Positions 34,702-44,363 of a stretch of 64,000 bases of DNA are shown piece after piece; positions within the stretch are counted from its first letter, which is position 1; each line of letters begins with the position of its first letter. The DNA comes from Acidobacteriota bacterium (GTDB taxonomy: Bacteria; Acidobacteriota; Terriglobia; Bryobacterales; Bryobacteraceae). Below the pieces are notes generated by a model, which saw only the letters and a list, made by a program, of their open reading frames with translations, made no database searches and was not told where the DNA came from. The stretch spans positions 1 to 64,000 of the forward strand of contig JAFLBB010000015.1 of assembly GCA_017304135.1 (NCBI GenBank), written 5' to 3'. Position numbers and translations under genes: made by a program.

Positions 34702-35939
34702 TCGTGAAGAGGGGAAGTACTCAATTTAGCGCGTGCAGTGTCCCTGAGGAAAGAGGCGTAGAGGCGCAGATGAGCTTCCGGGGTCCACCAGCGCTCGAAG
34801 GCCGAGTAGCCACGCTCGCCCATGTCGTTGCGGGTGGCGGTGTCGGAAGCCATCCGCTCGACGGCGTCCAGCAGGCCCGCTTCGTCGTCATAAACGAAGC
34901 CGGCCTGGGCATCCTGAATCACTTCCGGTAGCGCGCCGAGGTTGCGCGCGATGGCGGGTGTTTTGCGCGCGAAGGCCTCAATCAGGATCATGCCGAACGT
35001 CTCATAGGTGAGTGAGGGCACGATCACCGCGATCGCATGGTGGTACACAGCCCCCAGCTGCGATTGGGTCAACTGTCCCAGAAACCGGATGCGCGGATTC
35101 GTCGATGCCTGCGCGCGCAGAGCCTCCTCCTCGACGCCGCCGCCGGCCACGAGGAGATCGTAGTTATCAATGCTCCGCCAAGCCTCGATCAACGTATCGA
35201 GCCCCTTGATCCGTTCCAGGCGGCCCACAAAGAGGAAGTATGGCTTGTCCTGGGGCGGGGGCTGGGGATGTTGCCAGTCGGCATCGGCCCGCGGGATGAA
35301 GTACGGCAGGTGTTCGACAGGCTGGCTGAAACCGCGCTCAGCGTGCATGCGGGCCGTGAACCGGCTGGGGCTGACGAATCGGTCTACGTGATGCGCGCAT
35401 CGCGCAAGAAAACCGGACGAGCGCCAGATTTGGGGGGGGCGAAGGCCTCGCAGGACACACTCCATACACTCCGGTTTCTCGCAGGCTCGCTCACTGAATT
35501 TCCATAGAACATGCATCGGGCAGACGAGCCAGTGCTCGTGCGTTGTGTAGATCTTCACGGCGCGCCCGCCGGCCACTCCATACCGCAGCACATCCGGTCC
35601 GAGCAGCGAGATGTTGTGGTAGTGAACCACATCGTAAGGCTTTGAGCGGAAGACCTCCTCGATCTGCTTTTGATGAGCCAAGGGCCTCCCGGACTGGTGT
35701 GTCGCAAGCAAGCCCAACCTTCCCCACCCGCTCCTGAGTTCGTGGCGGCGCACCCCGGGGTGTTCGGCGAATGCGATCTTCGGCTCGGCTGGATGCTGCA
35801 GATGAAAGGCATCCACGTTGTGGATCACATCCACATCGTGGCCCAACCCGGCCAGCGTATGAGCAAGCCGGTACACGTACATGGCATCGCCGCCGAAACT
35901 GTAGGGAGGGTAAAACGTAGCGAGATGCAGGAACCGCAA
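34638..35939 (-). CDS. GT4 glycosyltransferase
   Basis: A GT-B glycosyltransferase. The acceptor domain opens RFLHLATFYPPYSFGGDAMYVYRLAHTLAGLGHDV; the donor domain has FLFVGRLERIKGLDTLIEAW and the EX7E motif in YETFGMILIEAFA. A Cys-rich stretch near residue 140-150 (ACEKPECMECV) is like the zinc-binding loops of some GT4 enzymes. The start is uncertain: TTG 35939 lies nine bases after the preceding stop, while GTG 36008 would overlap the upstream gene by 61 bases. The 3' end overlaps the epimerase gene by 64 bases, which is long for this tightly packed operon. Confidence 0.85.
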   Translation of the reverse strand: MRFLHLATFYPPYSFGGDAMYVYRLAHTLAGLGHDVDVIHNVDAFHLQHPAEPKIAFAEHPGVRRHELRSGWGRLGLLATHQSGRPLAHQKQIEEVFRSKPYDVVHYHNISLLGPDVLRYGVAGGRAVKIYTTHEHWLVCPMHVLWKFSERACEKPECMECVLRGLRPPQIWRSSGFLARCAHHVDRFVSPSRFTARMHAERGFSQPVEHLPYFIPRADADWQHPQPPPQDKPYFLFVGRLERIKGLDTLIEAWRSIDNYDLLVAGGGVEEEALRAQASTNPRIRFLGQLTQSQLGAVYHHAIAVIVPSLTYETFGMILIEAFARKTPAIARNLGALPEVIQDAQAGFVYDDEAGLLDAVERMASDTATRNDMGERGYSAFERWWTPEAHLRLYASFLRDTARAKLSTSPLHEWHTTSSPAGPDSSARTLPKP

Positions 35940-35947
35940 GGGCTGGT

Positions 35948-37114
35948 CTATCGCCCCCCCGCGGCCGCTTCCAGAATCGAGAGCATCTGAATCGCTGAGT
36001 TTCGCCACGTAAGTTCTGAAGCCGCGCAGAGGGCGTGTTGCGCCAGTTCTGACCGGAAACCATCCGATGCTAGCACAGCCTCCAGCGCGGCCTCCAACTC
36101 TGCCGGCTGGTTGGGATCGATGAAGATGCCACCGCCGGCCAGCAGCGCAGGCAACGGGCTTTCCCGCGTGGCAATCACGGCACAGCCGCAGGCCGCGGCC
36201 TCGATGGCGGGAAGTCCGAAGCCCTCCATCAACGATGGCAACACAAGCACCCAGGCGCGGTTCAGCAGCGCCGCCAGCACTGCATCCGGCAGGAAACCCG
36301 TGAAGCGTACCCGGTCCAGTATGCCGCGTGACTCCACGAGCCGGTCGATTCGCCCAATTTCGGAATGAAAGACCTCCCTTTTATTCTCGCCCACCAAAAC
36401 CAGCGTGGCCGCCGGATAGCGGCGCCCCACACTGGCGAATGCCTCCACCAGCATCGGCACATTCTTGTGCGGTCCGAAGCCGCCCGCGTAGACAACCAGC
36501 GGTCCGGGGGGAAGGGCTAGCGGTTGCAGCGCCGCCTCCACTTCCGGCGACGGCATGGCGCGGAAGACGGGGTCCGCCGCTTCGCTTACCACCTGGATCG
36601 ATCTCTCGTCGAGCCGGAACTGGCGCGCCAATTCGCGACGGGAATAGTCCGAGACGGTGATCACCGCGCCGGCCTGCATGCGCGCCAACCGCACCTTGGT
36701 GTTCCACATCCAACGCGCGCCAGCCGAAGGCACGGTCAACTCGGGGAATCGCTCCGCGATCACATCGTGAAAAACGACAGCGACCGGCGCACGGGAAAGT
36801 ATGGGCACATAGCTGTAGGCGGTGGGAAACAGCAAGCAGTCGCACGAGGCGCCGGAGAGAGCGCGGCTCATGCGCAGCATGTCCAGGATGCCACGCCGTC
36901 CCTCGGCCGACGCCGCAAGGGCTGCCGGGCGGTCAGAGGCGACCAACTGAACATCGACACGGCTAGGGAGTTCCGGTACGGCGCCTGGGGTGTCAGTGAA
37001 GAGTGTGTACCGGTGAGGCTGCTCCAGATTGACCAGCGCCGCCACCAGCGAGCGTGTGAAACGCCCGTAGCCGCGCGCGTTGGTCCATGTGGTGGCATCG
37101 ATGGCGAAATGCAC
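35948..37114 (-). CDS. GT4 glycosyltransferase
   Basis: A 388-residue GT-B enzyme. It opens MHFAIDATTWTNARGYGRFTRSLVAAL, a pattern of mannosyl- and rhamnosyltransferases in surface-glycan loci. The donor domain has VYAGGFGPHKNVPMLVEAF and the EX7E motif in LMEGFGLPAIEAAACG. It starts six bases after the flavoprotein stop, so it is the second gene of the leftward operon. Together with the next gene it probably extends a glycan on the cytoplasmic face. Confidence 0.88.
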   Translation of the reverse strand: MHFAIDATTWTNARGYGRFTRSLVAALVNLEQPHRYTLFTDTPGAVPELPSRVDVQLVASDRPAALAASAEGRRGILDMLRMSRALSGASCDCLLFPTAYSYVPILSRAPVAVVFHDVIAERFPELTVPSAGARWMWNTKVRLARMQAGAVITVSDYSRRELARQFRLDERSIQVVSEAADPVFRAMPSPEVEAALQPLALPPGPLVVYAGGFGPHKNVPMLVEAFASVGRRYPAATLVLVGENKREVFHSEIGRIDRLVESRGILDRVRFTGFLPDAVLAALLNRAWVLVLPSLMEGFGLPAIEAAACGCAVIATRESPLPALLAGGGIFIDPNQPAELEAALEAVLASDGFRSELAQHALCAASELTWRNSAIQMLSILEAAAGGR

Positions 37115-37120
37115 GGCGGT

Positions 37121-38521
37121 TCAATCCTCGACCACGAACGACGCAAAGGCGGTCCGTTCCTTCTGCCAGCGCACATGGTCGAACGTCCCATCATCGCCGG
37201 TGCAGCGCGCGGCCGCATACGCCATCGCCAGCGTGTGATGCGTGTTGTCGTGCGCGAACAACCCCTGACGGCCGAGGCTGACCACCCGCGGCAGCGAATC
37301 GAGCCAGCGGTTCAACCGCACCAGATGGTGGTGAAAGCCGCGTTCGTAGATCGGGTATGCCTGCGCGAGCCGGCGAACCTCGACGTGCTCCACCGGTACC
37401 TCGATGGGCAGGCCGGCGCGAGCCAGGTCCTCGCGCACCAGATCCGCCAAGTCATCCGCGGTCATCCGCCAAACCTCGTCATGTGCATCGCAAGGCAACT
37501 CCGCGCAGAGCAACGTGCGGCCGGGCGGCCCCTGCAGAGAGTAGTTGCGCGGTTCAGACAGCCGCGTGATGCGGATGCCGCTTGAGGGAAAGTAGTGCGC
37601 ATCAAATTCGGTGAACCGGGGCGTTGACAGAACGAGGTTCACCAGGAGCATGGCCCGGTAGCGCAGGGCGGCCGCACTGGCGAGCACGTCCGGCGGCGCC
37701 ATCTGGCTCAAAACACGGGTCAGCACTGTTACCGGGATCGTGGACAGAGCCAGCGATGCTCGATGGTCCGTCCCGCCGGCGCGGATCAGAACCGAATCCG
37801 GATCCAGGTGGATCTCCTCCAACGGTGCGTTCAGGCGGAGTTCCGCGCCCGCCGCAAGGGCGGCGTCGCGGTAACCTTCCGCGATCTGGCCGAATCCGCC
37901 ACGTGGGTAGTAGAACCGTCCCGCCCCTGGCTTCCTGAAACCGGGCAGCAGTCCCAGCACCTTGGCGATGAGCTTCGACGCCGACCCCGCGGCCACCCGG
38001 CGGCGGGCCTGTTCCGCATCCAGAGCTTCAGGTTCAAGTCCCCAGATCTTCCTTGCGTAGGGGAAATAGAACTGCTCGCACATCGCTGGTCCCAGTCCCT
38101 CGCGAAGAATGTCGGCAAATGACTCGCCCTTGCTCGCCGCGCGAAACGGTTTCAGTATCGTGTCACGGGCGAAACCGGCGATCAATGTCAGCGGGGCCTT
38201 CAGCAACAGGTCGGCGGGCTTGAGGGGGAAATGGAGCCACCTGCCGGCGAGATGAATGCGGCCATGTCGCGGGCGATCCAGAAGATCGTCGCCAAGAAAG
38301 GTCCGAATGTCCTCGAGGATGCCGGGCTCGCAGGTTGGATGCAGGCGGTGGCTGCCATAGTCAGCCCGAAACCCGGAGCAGTCGAAACTGCCGGCGTTGC
38401 CCCCAACCTCAGCGGCGCGCTCGATCACCGTCACTGACATTCCACGGCGTGCTAACCGGAACGCCACCCCCAGTCCGGCCGGGCCGGCCCCGAGCACCAC
38501 AACGGAAGCCCTCGTCGTCAT
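37121..38521 (-). CDS. FAD-dependent mutase/amine oxidase-like flavoprotein
   Basis: A 466-residue flavoprotein, first gene of the leftward operon. The FAD-binding motif is VVVLGAGPAGLGVAFRLARRG with ERAAEVGGNAGSF. DYGSHRLHP and GRIHLAGRWLHFPLKP resemble UDP-galactopyranose mutase-related proteins, which use FAD to contract pyranose to furanose rings. Protoporphyrinogen oxidase-like or desaturase activity is possible. The divergent gene at 38594 encodes a clear paralogue with the same landmarks. In a glycan cluster, two such enzymes suggest ring-contracted or oxidised sugars in the product. Confidence 0.8.
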   Translation of the reverse strand: MTTRASVVVLGAGPAGLGVAFRLARRGMSVTVIERAAEVGGNAGSFDCSGFRADYGSHRLHPTCEPGILEDIRTFLGDDLLDRPRHGRIHLAGRWLHFPLKPADLLLKAPLTLIAGFARDTILKPFRAASKGESFADILREGLGPAMCEQFYFPYARKIWGLEPEALDAEQARRRVAAGSASKLIAKVLGLLPGFRKPGAGRFYYPRGGFGQIAEGYRDAALAAGAELRLNAPLEEIHLDPDSVLIRAGGTDHRASLALSTIPVTVLTRVLSQMAPPDVLASAAALRYRAMLLVNLVLSTPRFTEFDAHYFPSSGIRITRLSEPRNYSLQGPPGRTLLCAELPCDAHDEVWRMTADDLADLVREDLARAGLPIEVPVEHVEVRRLAQAYPIYERGFHHHLVRLNRWLDSLPRVVSLGRQGLFAHDNTHHTLAMAYAAARCTGDDGTFDHVRWQKERTAFASFVVED

Positions 38522-38593
38522 GTGCGATTGAAATGGCGATTCCGCGCTGTTTGCATCGTGAGTACGCTATACTCGCATATTTCGCAGAGGGAC

Positions 38594-40087
38594 GTGCAGG
38601 GAATCAATTCATCGCCTCCACAGGTGGTCGTCATCGGTGCCGGGCCAGCCGGCCTGACCGCCGCTTATGAACTCCTGCGCCACGGGATTCGCTGCACGGT
38701 AGTGGAGCAAGACACGGTCGTGGGCGGCATCTCGCGGACCGTCTCCCACAACGGCTACCTGTTCGATATCGGCGGCCATCGTTTCTACACCAAAGTCTCG
38801 CTCGTGGAGCAAATCTGGCGCGAGGTGCTGGGCGACGACCTGTTGACCCGCCCGCGCCTGTCGCGCATTTACTACAAGGGTAATTTCCTGAACTACCCGC
38901 TGCTGCCGGGTGAAGCGCTCCGCAAACTCGGCGTCGTCGAGAGCGCACGCTGCGGACTCAGTTTCCTGAAAGCCCGTCTTCTCCCCATCCGGCCGGAACA
39001 CGACCTGGAAACCTGGATCACCAACCGTTTCGGCTCCCGGCTGTTTGAAATATTCTTCAAGACCTACACCGAGAAAGTGTGGGGCATGAGTTGCAAAGAG
39101 ATCGGCGCTGACTGGGCTGCTCAGCGCATTCAGGGGCTCTCGCTGAGCAGCCTCCTGCTGAACGCCATTAGACCCAAGCGGGGCAAATCGGACGAGATTA
39201 AAACGCTCATCCCAGAGTTTCTCTACCCGCGCCGCGGCCCGGGCATGATGTGGGAACGGCTGCACCAGATTCTCGAAGACGCAGGCACGCGCATCGTGCT
39301 CGGCGCACGGGTCCAGGCCATTGAGTGGTCGCCTTCCGGGGTCGGCGCCGTCGAGACCACGGCAGGGCGGTTTGAAGCCGCACAGGTCATCAGCTCCATG
39401 CCTATCCAGAATCTGGTGCACGCCTTGCGTCCCGCCGCTCCAGAATGGCTTGCTCCGGCCGCCCGCAAGTTTCGCTATCGCGACTTCGTCACTGTCGCCC
39501 TGTTCCTGAATGCGCGGCACCTGTTCAGCGACAACTGGATCTACGTGCATGATCCCGGTGTGAGCGTAGGCCGCATCCAGAACTTCAAGAACTGGAGCCC
39601 GGAGATGGTTCCCGATGATTCCAAGTCCTGCCTCGGACTGGAGTATTTCTGCCAGGAAGGCGACCCGCTGTGGGCCTCATCGGACGAAGATCTCATCACC
39701 CTGGCCACACGGGAACTGGCCCAGTTGCGGCTCGCGCCGGAAAGCGCCGTCCTTGGCGGCGCGGTTGTGCGCATGCCCAAGGCCTACCCCGTGTATGACG
39801 ATCAGTACAAAAGCGGCCTCAGCCTTATCCGGAAGTTCCTCCAGCAGACCCCCGGTTTGCAGTTGGTTGGGCGCAATGGAATGCACCGCTACAACAACCA
39901 GGATCACTCGATGCTCACCGGTGTTTTCGCGGCGCGGAACGTGATGGGGGCCCACTATGACCTCTGGGAAGCCAATGTTGACGAGGAATACCTCGAGGAA
40001 GGCCGCGTGGTAACCGAGGCCGAATTGAGGAAACTTGACGCCTCGCAGCCAGCCGTACCTGGCCGGAGTGTTACACCCGAGCGCTGA
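38594..40087 (+). CDS. Paralogous FAD-dependent mutase-like flavoprotein
   Basis: About 497 residues. The FAD motif QVVVIGAGPAGLTAAYELLRHG starts shortly after the GTG at 38594, which has AGAGGG upstream. The longer in-frame option from 38522 would include sequence unlike the family. Landmarks DIGGHRFYTK and SRIYYKGNFLNYPLLP match the divergent flavoprotein and are close to the UDP-galactopyranose mutase-related group. The C-terminal end has YNNQDHSMLTG, typical of FAD closure. A TATACT -10-like box lies in the 72-bp divergent region. It heads the rightward glycan operon. Confidence 0.82.
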   Translation: MQGINSSPPQVVVIGAGPAGLTAAYELLRHGIRCTVVEQDTVVGGISRTVSHNGYLFDIGGHRFYTKVSLVEQIWREVLGDDLLTRPRLSRIYYKGNFLNYPLLPGEALRKLGVVESARCGLSFLKARLLPIRPEHDLETWITNRFGSRLFEIFFKTYTEKVWGMSCKEIGADWAAQRIQGLSLSSLLLNAIRPKRGKSDEIKTLIPEFLYPRRGPGMMWERLHQILEDAGTRIVLGARVQAIEWSPSGVGAVETTAGRFEAAQVISSMPIQNLVHALRPAAPEWLAPAARKFRYRDFVTVALFLNARHLFSDNWIYVHDPGVSVGRIQNFKNWSPEMVPDDSKSCLGLEYFCQEGDPLWASSDEDLITLATRELAQLRLAPESAVLGGAVVRMPKAYPVYDDQYKSGLSLIRKFLQQTPGLQLVGRNGMHRYNNQDHSMLTGVFAARNVMGAHYDLWEANVDEEYLEEGRVVTEAELRKLDASQPAVPGRSVTPER

Positions 40088-40097
40088 GAGGTATCGG

Positions 40098-42197
40098 ATG
40101 CCAAACCACTCCGCAAGCAGTCCTGCCGGCAAGGCGTGGGCCATCCTGAGGGCCGCCATGTGGCTAGCCTGGCTGGCCTACGCACTGTCCCTGTTCTGGC
40201 AGCCGTTCCTTTGGCATGCCGAACAGTTTCGGAATCCCGGTCCGGGCTACTTCAAGGCATTTCTTCTTGCCATGCCCATCTGGCTGATGGGATGTGGACT
40301 TTACCTCATCCTGCGCGGCAGCAGGCCTTCCTGGCGATCCTGGGAGCTTCCCGCGTTGATCCTCCTGCCGCTCGCGATTTCGTTGGTCTATGAACCACGG
40401 GCAATGCTGACCATATTGGTTCTGTTGATCAGCGCCTACGGTTGGGGCGCCGCCCTGCTGCGAAGGCTCGGCATCGCACTGCGCTGCGATTCGGAGAGCC
40501 TTCTACTTCCCCTCATCACAGGCTGGATCTCGCTGATGGTGCTTCTATTCCCGGCCGGCCTCCTGGGATTGCTGCGGCCGTGGCTCACGCTGGCGCTCGC
40601 CGCCGGTGGCCTGGTGGCGGGCCGGCGCGAGCTAGCCGCGCTGCCGGATACCGTCCGCCGTTTACGGAAGAGTTGGGCCGAGGACCGCTCGCTCGCCCAT
40701 GGCCTGGCCGGTTTCTGTATCCCCTGGCTCCTGTTGCTCACAGCGATGAGCACACTCACCGCCCTCGCCCCGAGCCGTGTCTGGGATGCCCTGCGCCATC
40801 ATCTCTACACCGCCATCATGTACGCGCAATGGGGAACGCTGCGGCCGGTGGACGGGATTCCATATTCGTTCTTTCCACAAGGCGTCGAACTCATGATGGC
40901 AATCGCCCTGCCGCTCGGAGGACAGATTGCTGCACAGTTGGCGGCGGCGGCCTTTTTCCCCATGCTTGCCGGCCTGTGCTGGCTGATTGCCCGCGAATGC
41001 GGAGCGGGTCGCCAGGCGGCGCTGCTGGGCGTAACGCTCCTGCTGGCGGTTCCGGCGGTGAATTGGAGTTCCAGCGTGGCCAAGAACGACGCGGCGCTGG
41101 CTGTGTGCGTCCTGGCTGGGCTCTATGCCTACCTGCGGTTTCTCGGCGAAGGATCAACCACCGTGCTACTGTGGGGCGCCTTCCTGCTGGCCGCGGCCCT
41201 GCACGTAAAACAGCCCGCCGTATTCGGCGGACTCGCCGTCTCCGTGCTCTTCCTGCATGCCGCCTGGAAGTCGGGCCACCCCATACGCGTCGTATCCCGA
41301 ATCGCCCTCATCGGCATTCTGGTGGCTTCGGCTTACTTCATCCGCGCCGCCTGGTACACCGGTAATCCGCTCTACCCGGAGGAAGTCAACGATGCGGTGG
41401 TGGGAACCCTTGACGACTACCACGAACGGCGGACGTTTAAAGGGCGGATGGTGGAGGTCTTCCGCGAAGTCAATTTTGCCGGACAAGCAGCTTGGGAGTA
41501 CACGTCTCCCTCCGCCAATCCCCTCGGCGCTTCCCTGGTGGTATTCGCCCCGCTGCTGATCCTCGCCCTTCCGATGCGTCGCCGCTGGTGGGCGGTTGTT
41601 GTATTCGCCGGTATCTACTACCTCGGCTGGGCCACCATGTTCGCGGTGGTCCGCTACGTTGTCGCGCCGCTTTCTGTCCTTCTCATGTTGCTTGCCACGC
41701 AATTCTCCAAACTGTGGGACGAAAGCCAAACCGTGATGAGGCTCGGCCTGGCCGCCGCGCTCGTCTTCTGTCTGCTGTTTGGTCTCTGGGGCACGATGCT
41801 CGTCGAAGTGAACGCGCCCCTGCTGGCATACTTCACCGGCCGTATGAACCGCGGCGAATACCTCTCGGCCATCACCCAGGACTACGCGTCACTGGCCGCG
41901 ACCCTCAAATTGGCCCGCCCCCAGGACACTATTCATGGCATTGTCAATTGCGCCGGAGCCTACGCCGATCATCCGGAACGCTTCACCTGCAACCCGTGCA
42001 GCCGCCGCTGGTGTTCGCCAGAATCGGTGCGAGAGGAATTATCCCGGGGCAACTTCGATTGGGTGATCCTCACCAAACGCGACGGTTTTCATCTTGCCAT
42101 TGAGCCCTTCCTCAGCACCGGCCGCGCGAGACAGTTTTATGAAGACCAGTACTACACCGTCTACCGCGTGACTCACGAATTCCCACGACGGAACTGA
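40098..42197 (+). CDS. Large multi-pass membrane protein, glycosyltransferase-like
   Basis: A 699-residue protein with about thirteen or more hydrophobic segments and a soluble C-terminal tail of ~130 residues containing a Cys cluster (CAGAYADHPERFTCNPCSRRWC). The layout resembles GT39/GT83-type membrane glycosyltransferases, but no active-site acidic loop is obvious near the N-terminus. ATG 40098 lies ten bases after the flavoprotein stop. The paired cysteines could form disulfides or bind metal outside the membrane. Function in the glycan cluster is inferred from context. Confidence 0.6.
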   Translation: MPNHSASSPAGKAWAILRAAMWLAWLAYALSLFWQPFLWHAEQFRNPGPGYFKAFLLAMPIWLMGCGLYLILRGSRPSWRSWELPALILLPLAISLVYEPRAMLTILVLLISAYGWGAALLRRLGIALRCDSESLLLPLITGWISLMVLLFPAGLLGLLRPWLTLALAAGGLVAGRRELAALPDTVRRLRKSWAEDRSLAHGLAGFCIPWLLLLTAMSTLTALAPSRVWDALRHHLYTAIMYAQWGTLRPVDGIPYSFFPQGVELMMAIALPLGGQIAAQLAAAAFFPMLAGLCWLIARECGAGRQAALLGVTLLLAVPAVNWSSSVAKNDAALAVCVLAGLYAYLRFLGEGSTTVLLWGAFLLAAALHVKQPAVFGGLAVSVLFLHAAWKSGHPIRVVSRIALIGILVASAYFIRAAWYTGNPLYPEEVNDAVVGTLDDYHERRTFKGRMVEVFREVNFAGQAAWEYTSPSANPLGASLVVFAPLLILALPMRRRWWAVVVFAGIYYLGWATMFAVVRYVVAPLSVLLMLLATQFSKLWDESQTVMRLGLAAALVFCLLFGLWGTMLVEVNAPLLAYFTGRMNRGEYLSAITQDYASLAATLKLARPQDTIHGIVNCAGAYADHPERFTCNPCSRRWCSPESVREELSRGNFDWVILTKRDGFHLAIEPFLSTGRARQFYEDQYYTVYRVTHEFPRRN

Positions 42198-42223
42198 CGC
42201 TTGTGCCAAACTGGACGTGATCT

Positions 42224-43558
42224 TTGCGCCTCTCCCTCATAGTTCCGGTCTACAACTCGGCTGCCTACCTGCGGCAGTGCCTCAACCACATCCGCCAGTG
42301 CGAAGTAGCCCCACATGAGATTCTTGTTGTCGACGATGGCTCCACCGATGAGTCGCCTCAGGTGGCCCGCGAGTTCGGCGTCAGACTCATTTCGAATGGC
42401 GGGCGCAAGGGGCCGGCCGCGGCGAGAAACCTCGGGGCGCGCGAGGCCACGGGCGACATTCTGTTCTTCATTGACGCCGATGTCTGTGTCCGCCACCGTA
42501 CCATCGGCGATGTCATCGCCGCGTTTGAAGACGATGCCTCCCTTGATGCCCTCATCGGCTCTTACGACGACGCACCCGCGCACCCCGATTTCCTGTCCCG
42601 ATACCGCAACCTCATGCACCACTTCGTGCACCAGCGAGGCCGGCGCGAAGCGTCCACCTTCTGGAGCGGCTGCGGCGCCATCCGTCGCGACCTATTCCTG
42701 AAACATAGCGGGTTCGACACCACCTACAAGCGGCCCGCCATCGAGGATATCGAGTTGGGCTACCGGCTGAAATCGGCCGGCTGCAAGCTCATGCTCGACG
42801 ATTCGATCCAGGTTACCCACCTCAAGCGGTGGACCTTTTGGGGCCTCGTGAAGACCGACGTGCTGGATCGCGGCATTCCCTGGACGGAACTCATTCTGCG
42901 CGACAATCGCATGCCCGACGACCTGAATCTACAGATCAGCCAACGCGTCAGCGTAGCGCTGGTTTACCTGATTCTGCTAGCCGCCCTATTCAACACGTTC
43001 TGGCTGCGGGCGGAGTTCCTTGCCCCCTTTTTCTGCCTCTTGTTCTTCGCTTTGAATCGGTATTGGGTCGACCGCGGCAATAGGCGATCCAAAACGGTCA
43101 ACGTCGTGATGGCGCTCTCCATTGTGGCTCTGGGCGCCCTGAGCTATGTGTCCCGCCAGTTGGCGCTGATCCCCTTTCTCGCCTTCGCCCTCCCCCTGCT
43201 GTTTATGCGCCACCGCTACGAAATCGTCGCGGAAAAGCGATCTCTGTTTGGCCGGCTGATCTTGGGCGTGTACACGGCCGCCGCCATCCTCTGCTGCGTG
43301 GCCTACGCGCCACGGCATCCGGTGGTGGCGCTGCTGTTCATCCTGCTGGCGGTCGTCATTCTCCTGAACAACCAGTTCTACCTGTTCCTGGCCGCGCGGC
43401 AAGGCCGGACGTTCGCCATCGCCGCGATCCCCTTCCACATCCTCTATCACTTTTATAACGGCATCTCCTTCACCGTCGGCCTCTCGCGCCATTTGTGGAG
43501 AACGCTGTGGAACCGCCGGTCCGCACATGAGGCCCGCGCCATGGGCAATGGGCGCTGA
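42224..43558 (+). CDS. GT2 glycosyltransferase with C-terminal membrane domain
   Basis: A 444-residue enzyme. The GT-A domain (1-230) opens LRLSLIVPVYNSAAYLRQCL, with VVDDGSTDESP, FFIDADVCV and FWSGCGAIRRDLF. Several transmembrane helices (about 250-425) follow, as in hyaluronan/chitin synthase-like and mycofactocin-type transferases that couple synthesis to membrane passage. The start is TTG 42224; no ATG or GTG fits. It overlaps the deacetylase start downstream. Confidence 0.85.
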   Translation: MRLSLIVPVYNSAAYLRQCLNHIRQCEVAPHEILVVDDGSTDESPQVAREFGVRLISNGGRKGPAAARNLGAREATGDILFFIDADVCVRHRTIGDVIAAFEDDASLDALIGSYDDAPAHPDFLSRYRNLMHHFVHQRGRREASTFWSGCGAIRRDLFLKHSGFDTTYKRPAIEDIELGYRLKSAGCKLMLDDSIQVTHLKRWTFWGLVKTDVLDRGIPWTELILRDNRMPDDLNLQISQRVSVALVYLILLAALFNTFWLRAEFLAPFFCLLFFALNRYWVDRGNRRSKTVNVVMALSIVALGALSYVSRQLALIPFLAFALPLLFMRHRYEIVAEKRSLFGRLILGVYTAAAILCCVAYAPRHPVVALLFILLAVVILLNNQFYLFLAARQGRTFAIAAIPFHILYHFYNGISFTVGLSRHLWRTLWNRRSAHEARAMGNGR

Positions 43559-44294
43559 CCGCAGTCCGGCCTCGGCCATCCTCACGTTCCATTCCCTGGA
43601 TCGCTCCGGCTCGGTTATTTCCTTTGATCCCGATGCCTTTGGCGCCGCCATGGAGACGCTTCGCGACAGCGGTGTCGCCGTGGTGAGTCTACGCGAAGCA
43701 CTGCGGCGTCCCGGCGCGATCGCGCTCACCTTCGACGACGCCTTCGTCAACTTCGCCGAACAAGCATGGCCTGTCCTGTCGCGGCTGAACCTGCCCGCTA
43801 CTCTCTTTGTCGTCACCGGCCATGCCGGCGGTCACAACGATTGGCCCAGTCAATCCAGCGGCATCCCCCGCCTGCCCCTACTCGACTGGCCCCGACTCCG
43901 CGAACTCGCCGCCGCCGGCGTCGAGTTGGGAGCGCACTCGCATACCCATCCCGACCTGCGCGCGCTTGCTCCTGCGCAACTCTCCAACGAGCTGGCGCTC
44001 CCCGCCCAGATCATCCAGGATCGAACCGGTTTCCAACCTGCCGCCTATGCCTATCCCGCTGGGCTCGCCAACGCGTCAGTCCGCTCCCGCACCGCCGCGC
44101 TCTATGAAGTGGCCTGCGGCACCCGGCTCGGCTATTGGACCGGGCGCGAACCGCTTCACGATTTGCCCCGGCTGGATGCCTACTACCTGCGCGGTTCCCT
44201 AGGCCCGGCCCACGTATTTACGGGCCGAGGCCATCGCTGGATCGCCCTTCGCGCCTTTGCCCGGCGGATCCGCGAACTGCTCCAAGGCCGCTGA
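43548..44294 (+). CDS. Polysaccharide deacetylase (NodB-like)
   Basis: A 248-residue NodB-domain protein without a signal peptide. It has AILTFHSL, the catalytic TFDDAF and the H-x3-H metal motif in GAHSHTHPDL. ATG 43548 overlaps the GT2 stop, indicating coupling; an ATG at 43527 would add seven non-conserved residues. It probably deacetylates an intermediate of the glycan made by the cluster on the cytoplasmic side, unlike the exported deacetylase at 10347. Confidence 0.88.
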   Translation: MGADRSPASAILTFHSLDRSGSVISFDPDAFGAAMETLRDSGVAVVSLREALRRPGAIALTFDDAFVNFAEQAWPVLSRLNLPATLFVVTGHAGGHNDWPSQSSGIPRLPLLDWPRLRELAAAGVELGAHSHTHPDLRALAPAQLSNELALPAQIIQDRTGFQPAAYAYPAGLANASVRSRTAALYEVACGTRLGYWTGREPLHDLPRLDAYYLRGSLGPAHVFTGRGHRWIALRAFARRIRELLQGR

Positions 44295-44363
44295 CCGGCC
44301 GTCCGATCGGACGCCGATCGAACGGCTGCCACCCCGTAGCGCTTTGATAGAATGCAAACCGCT

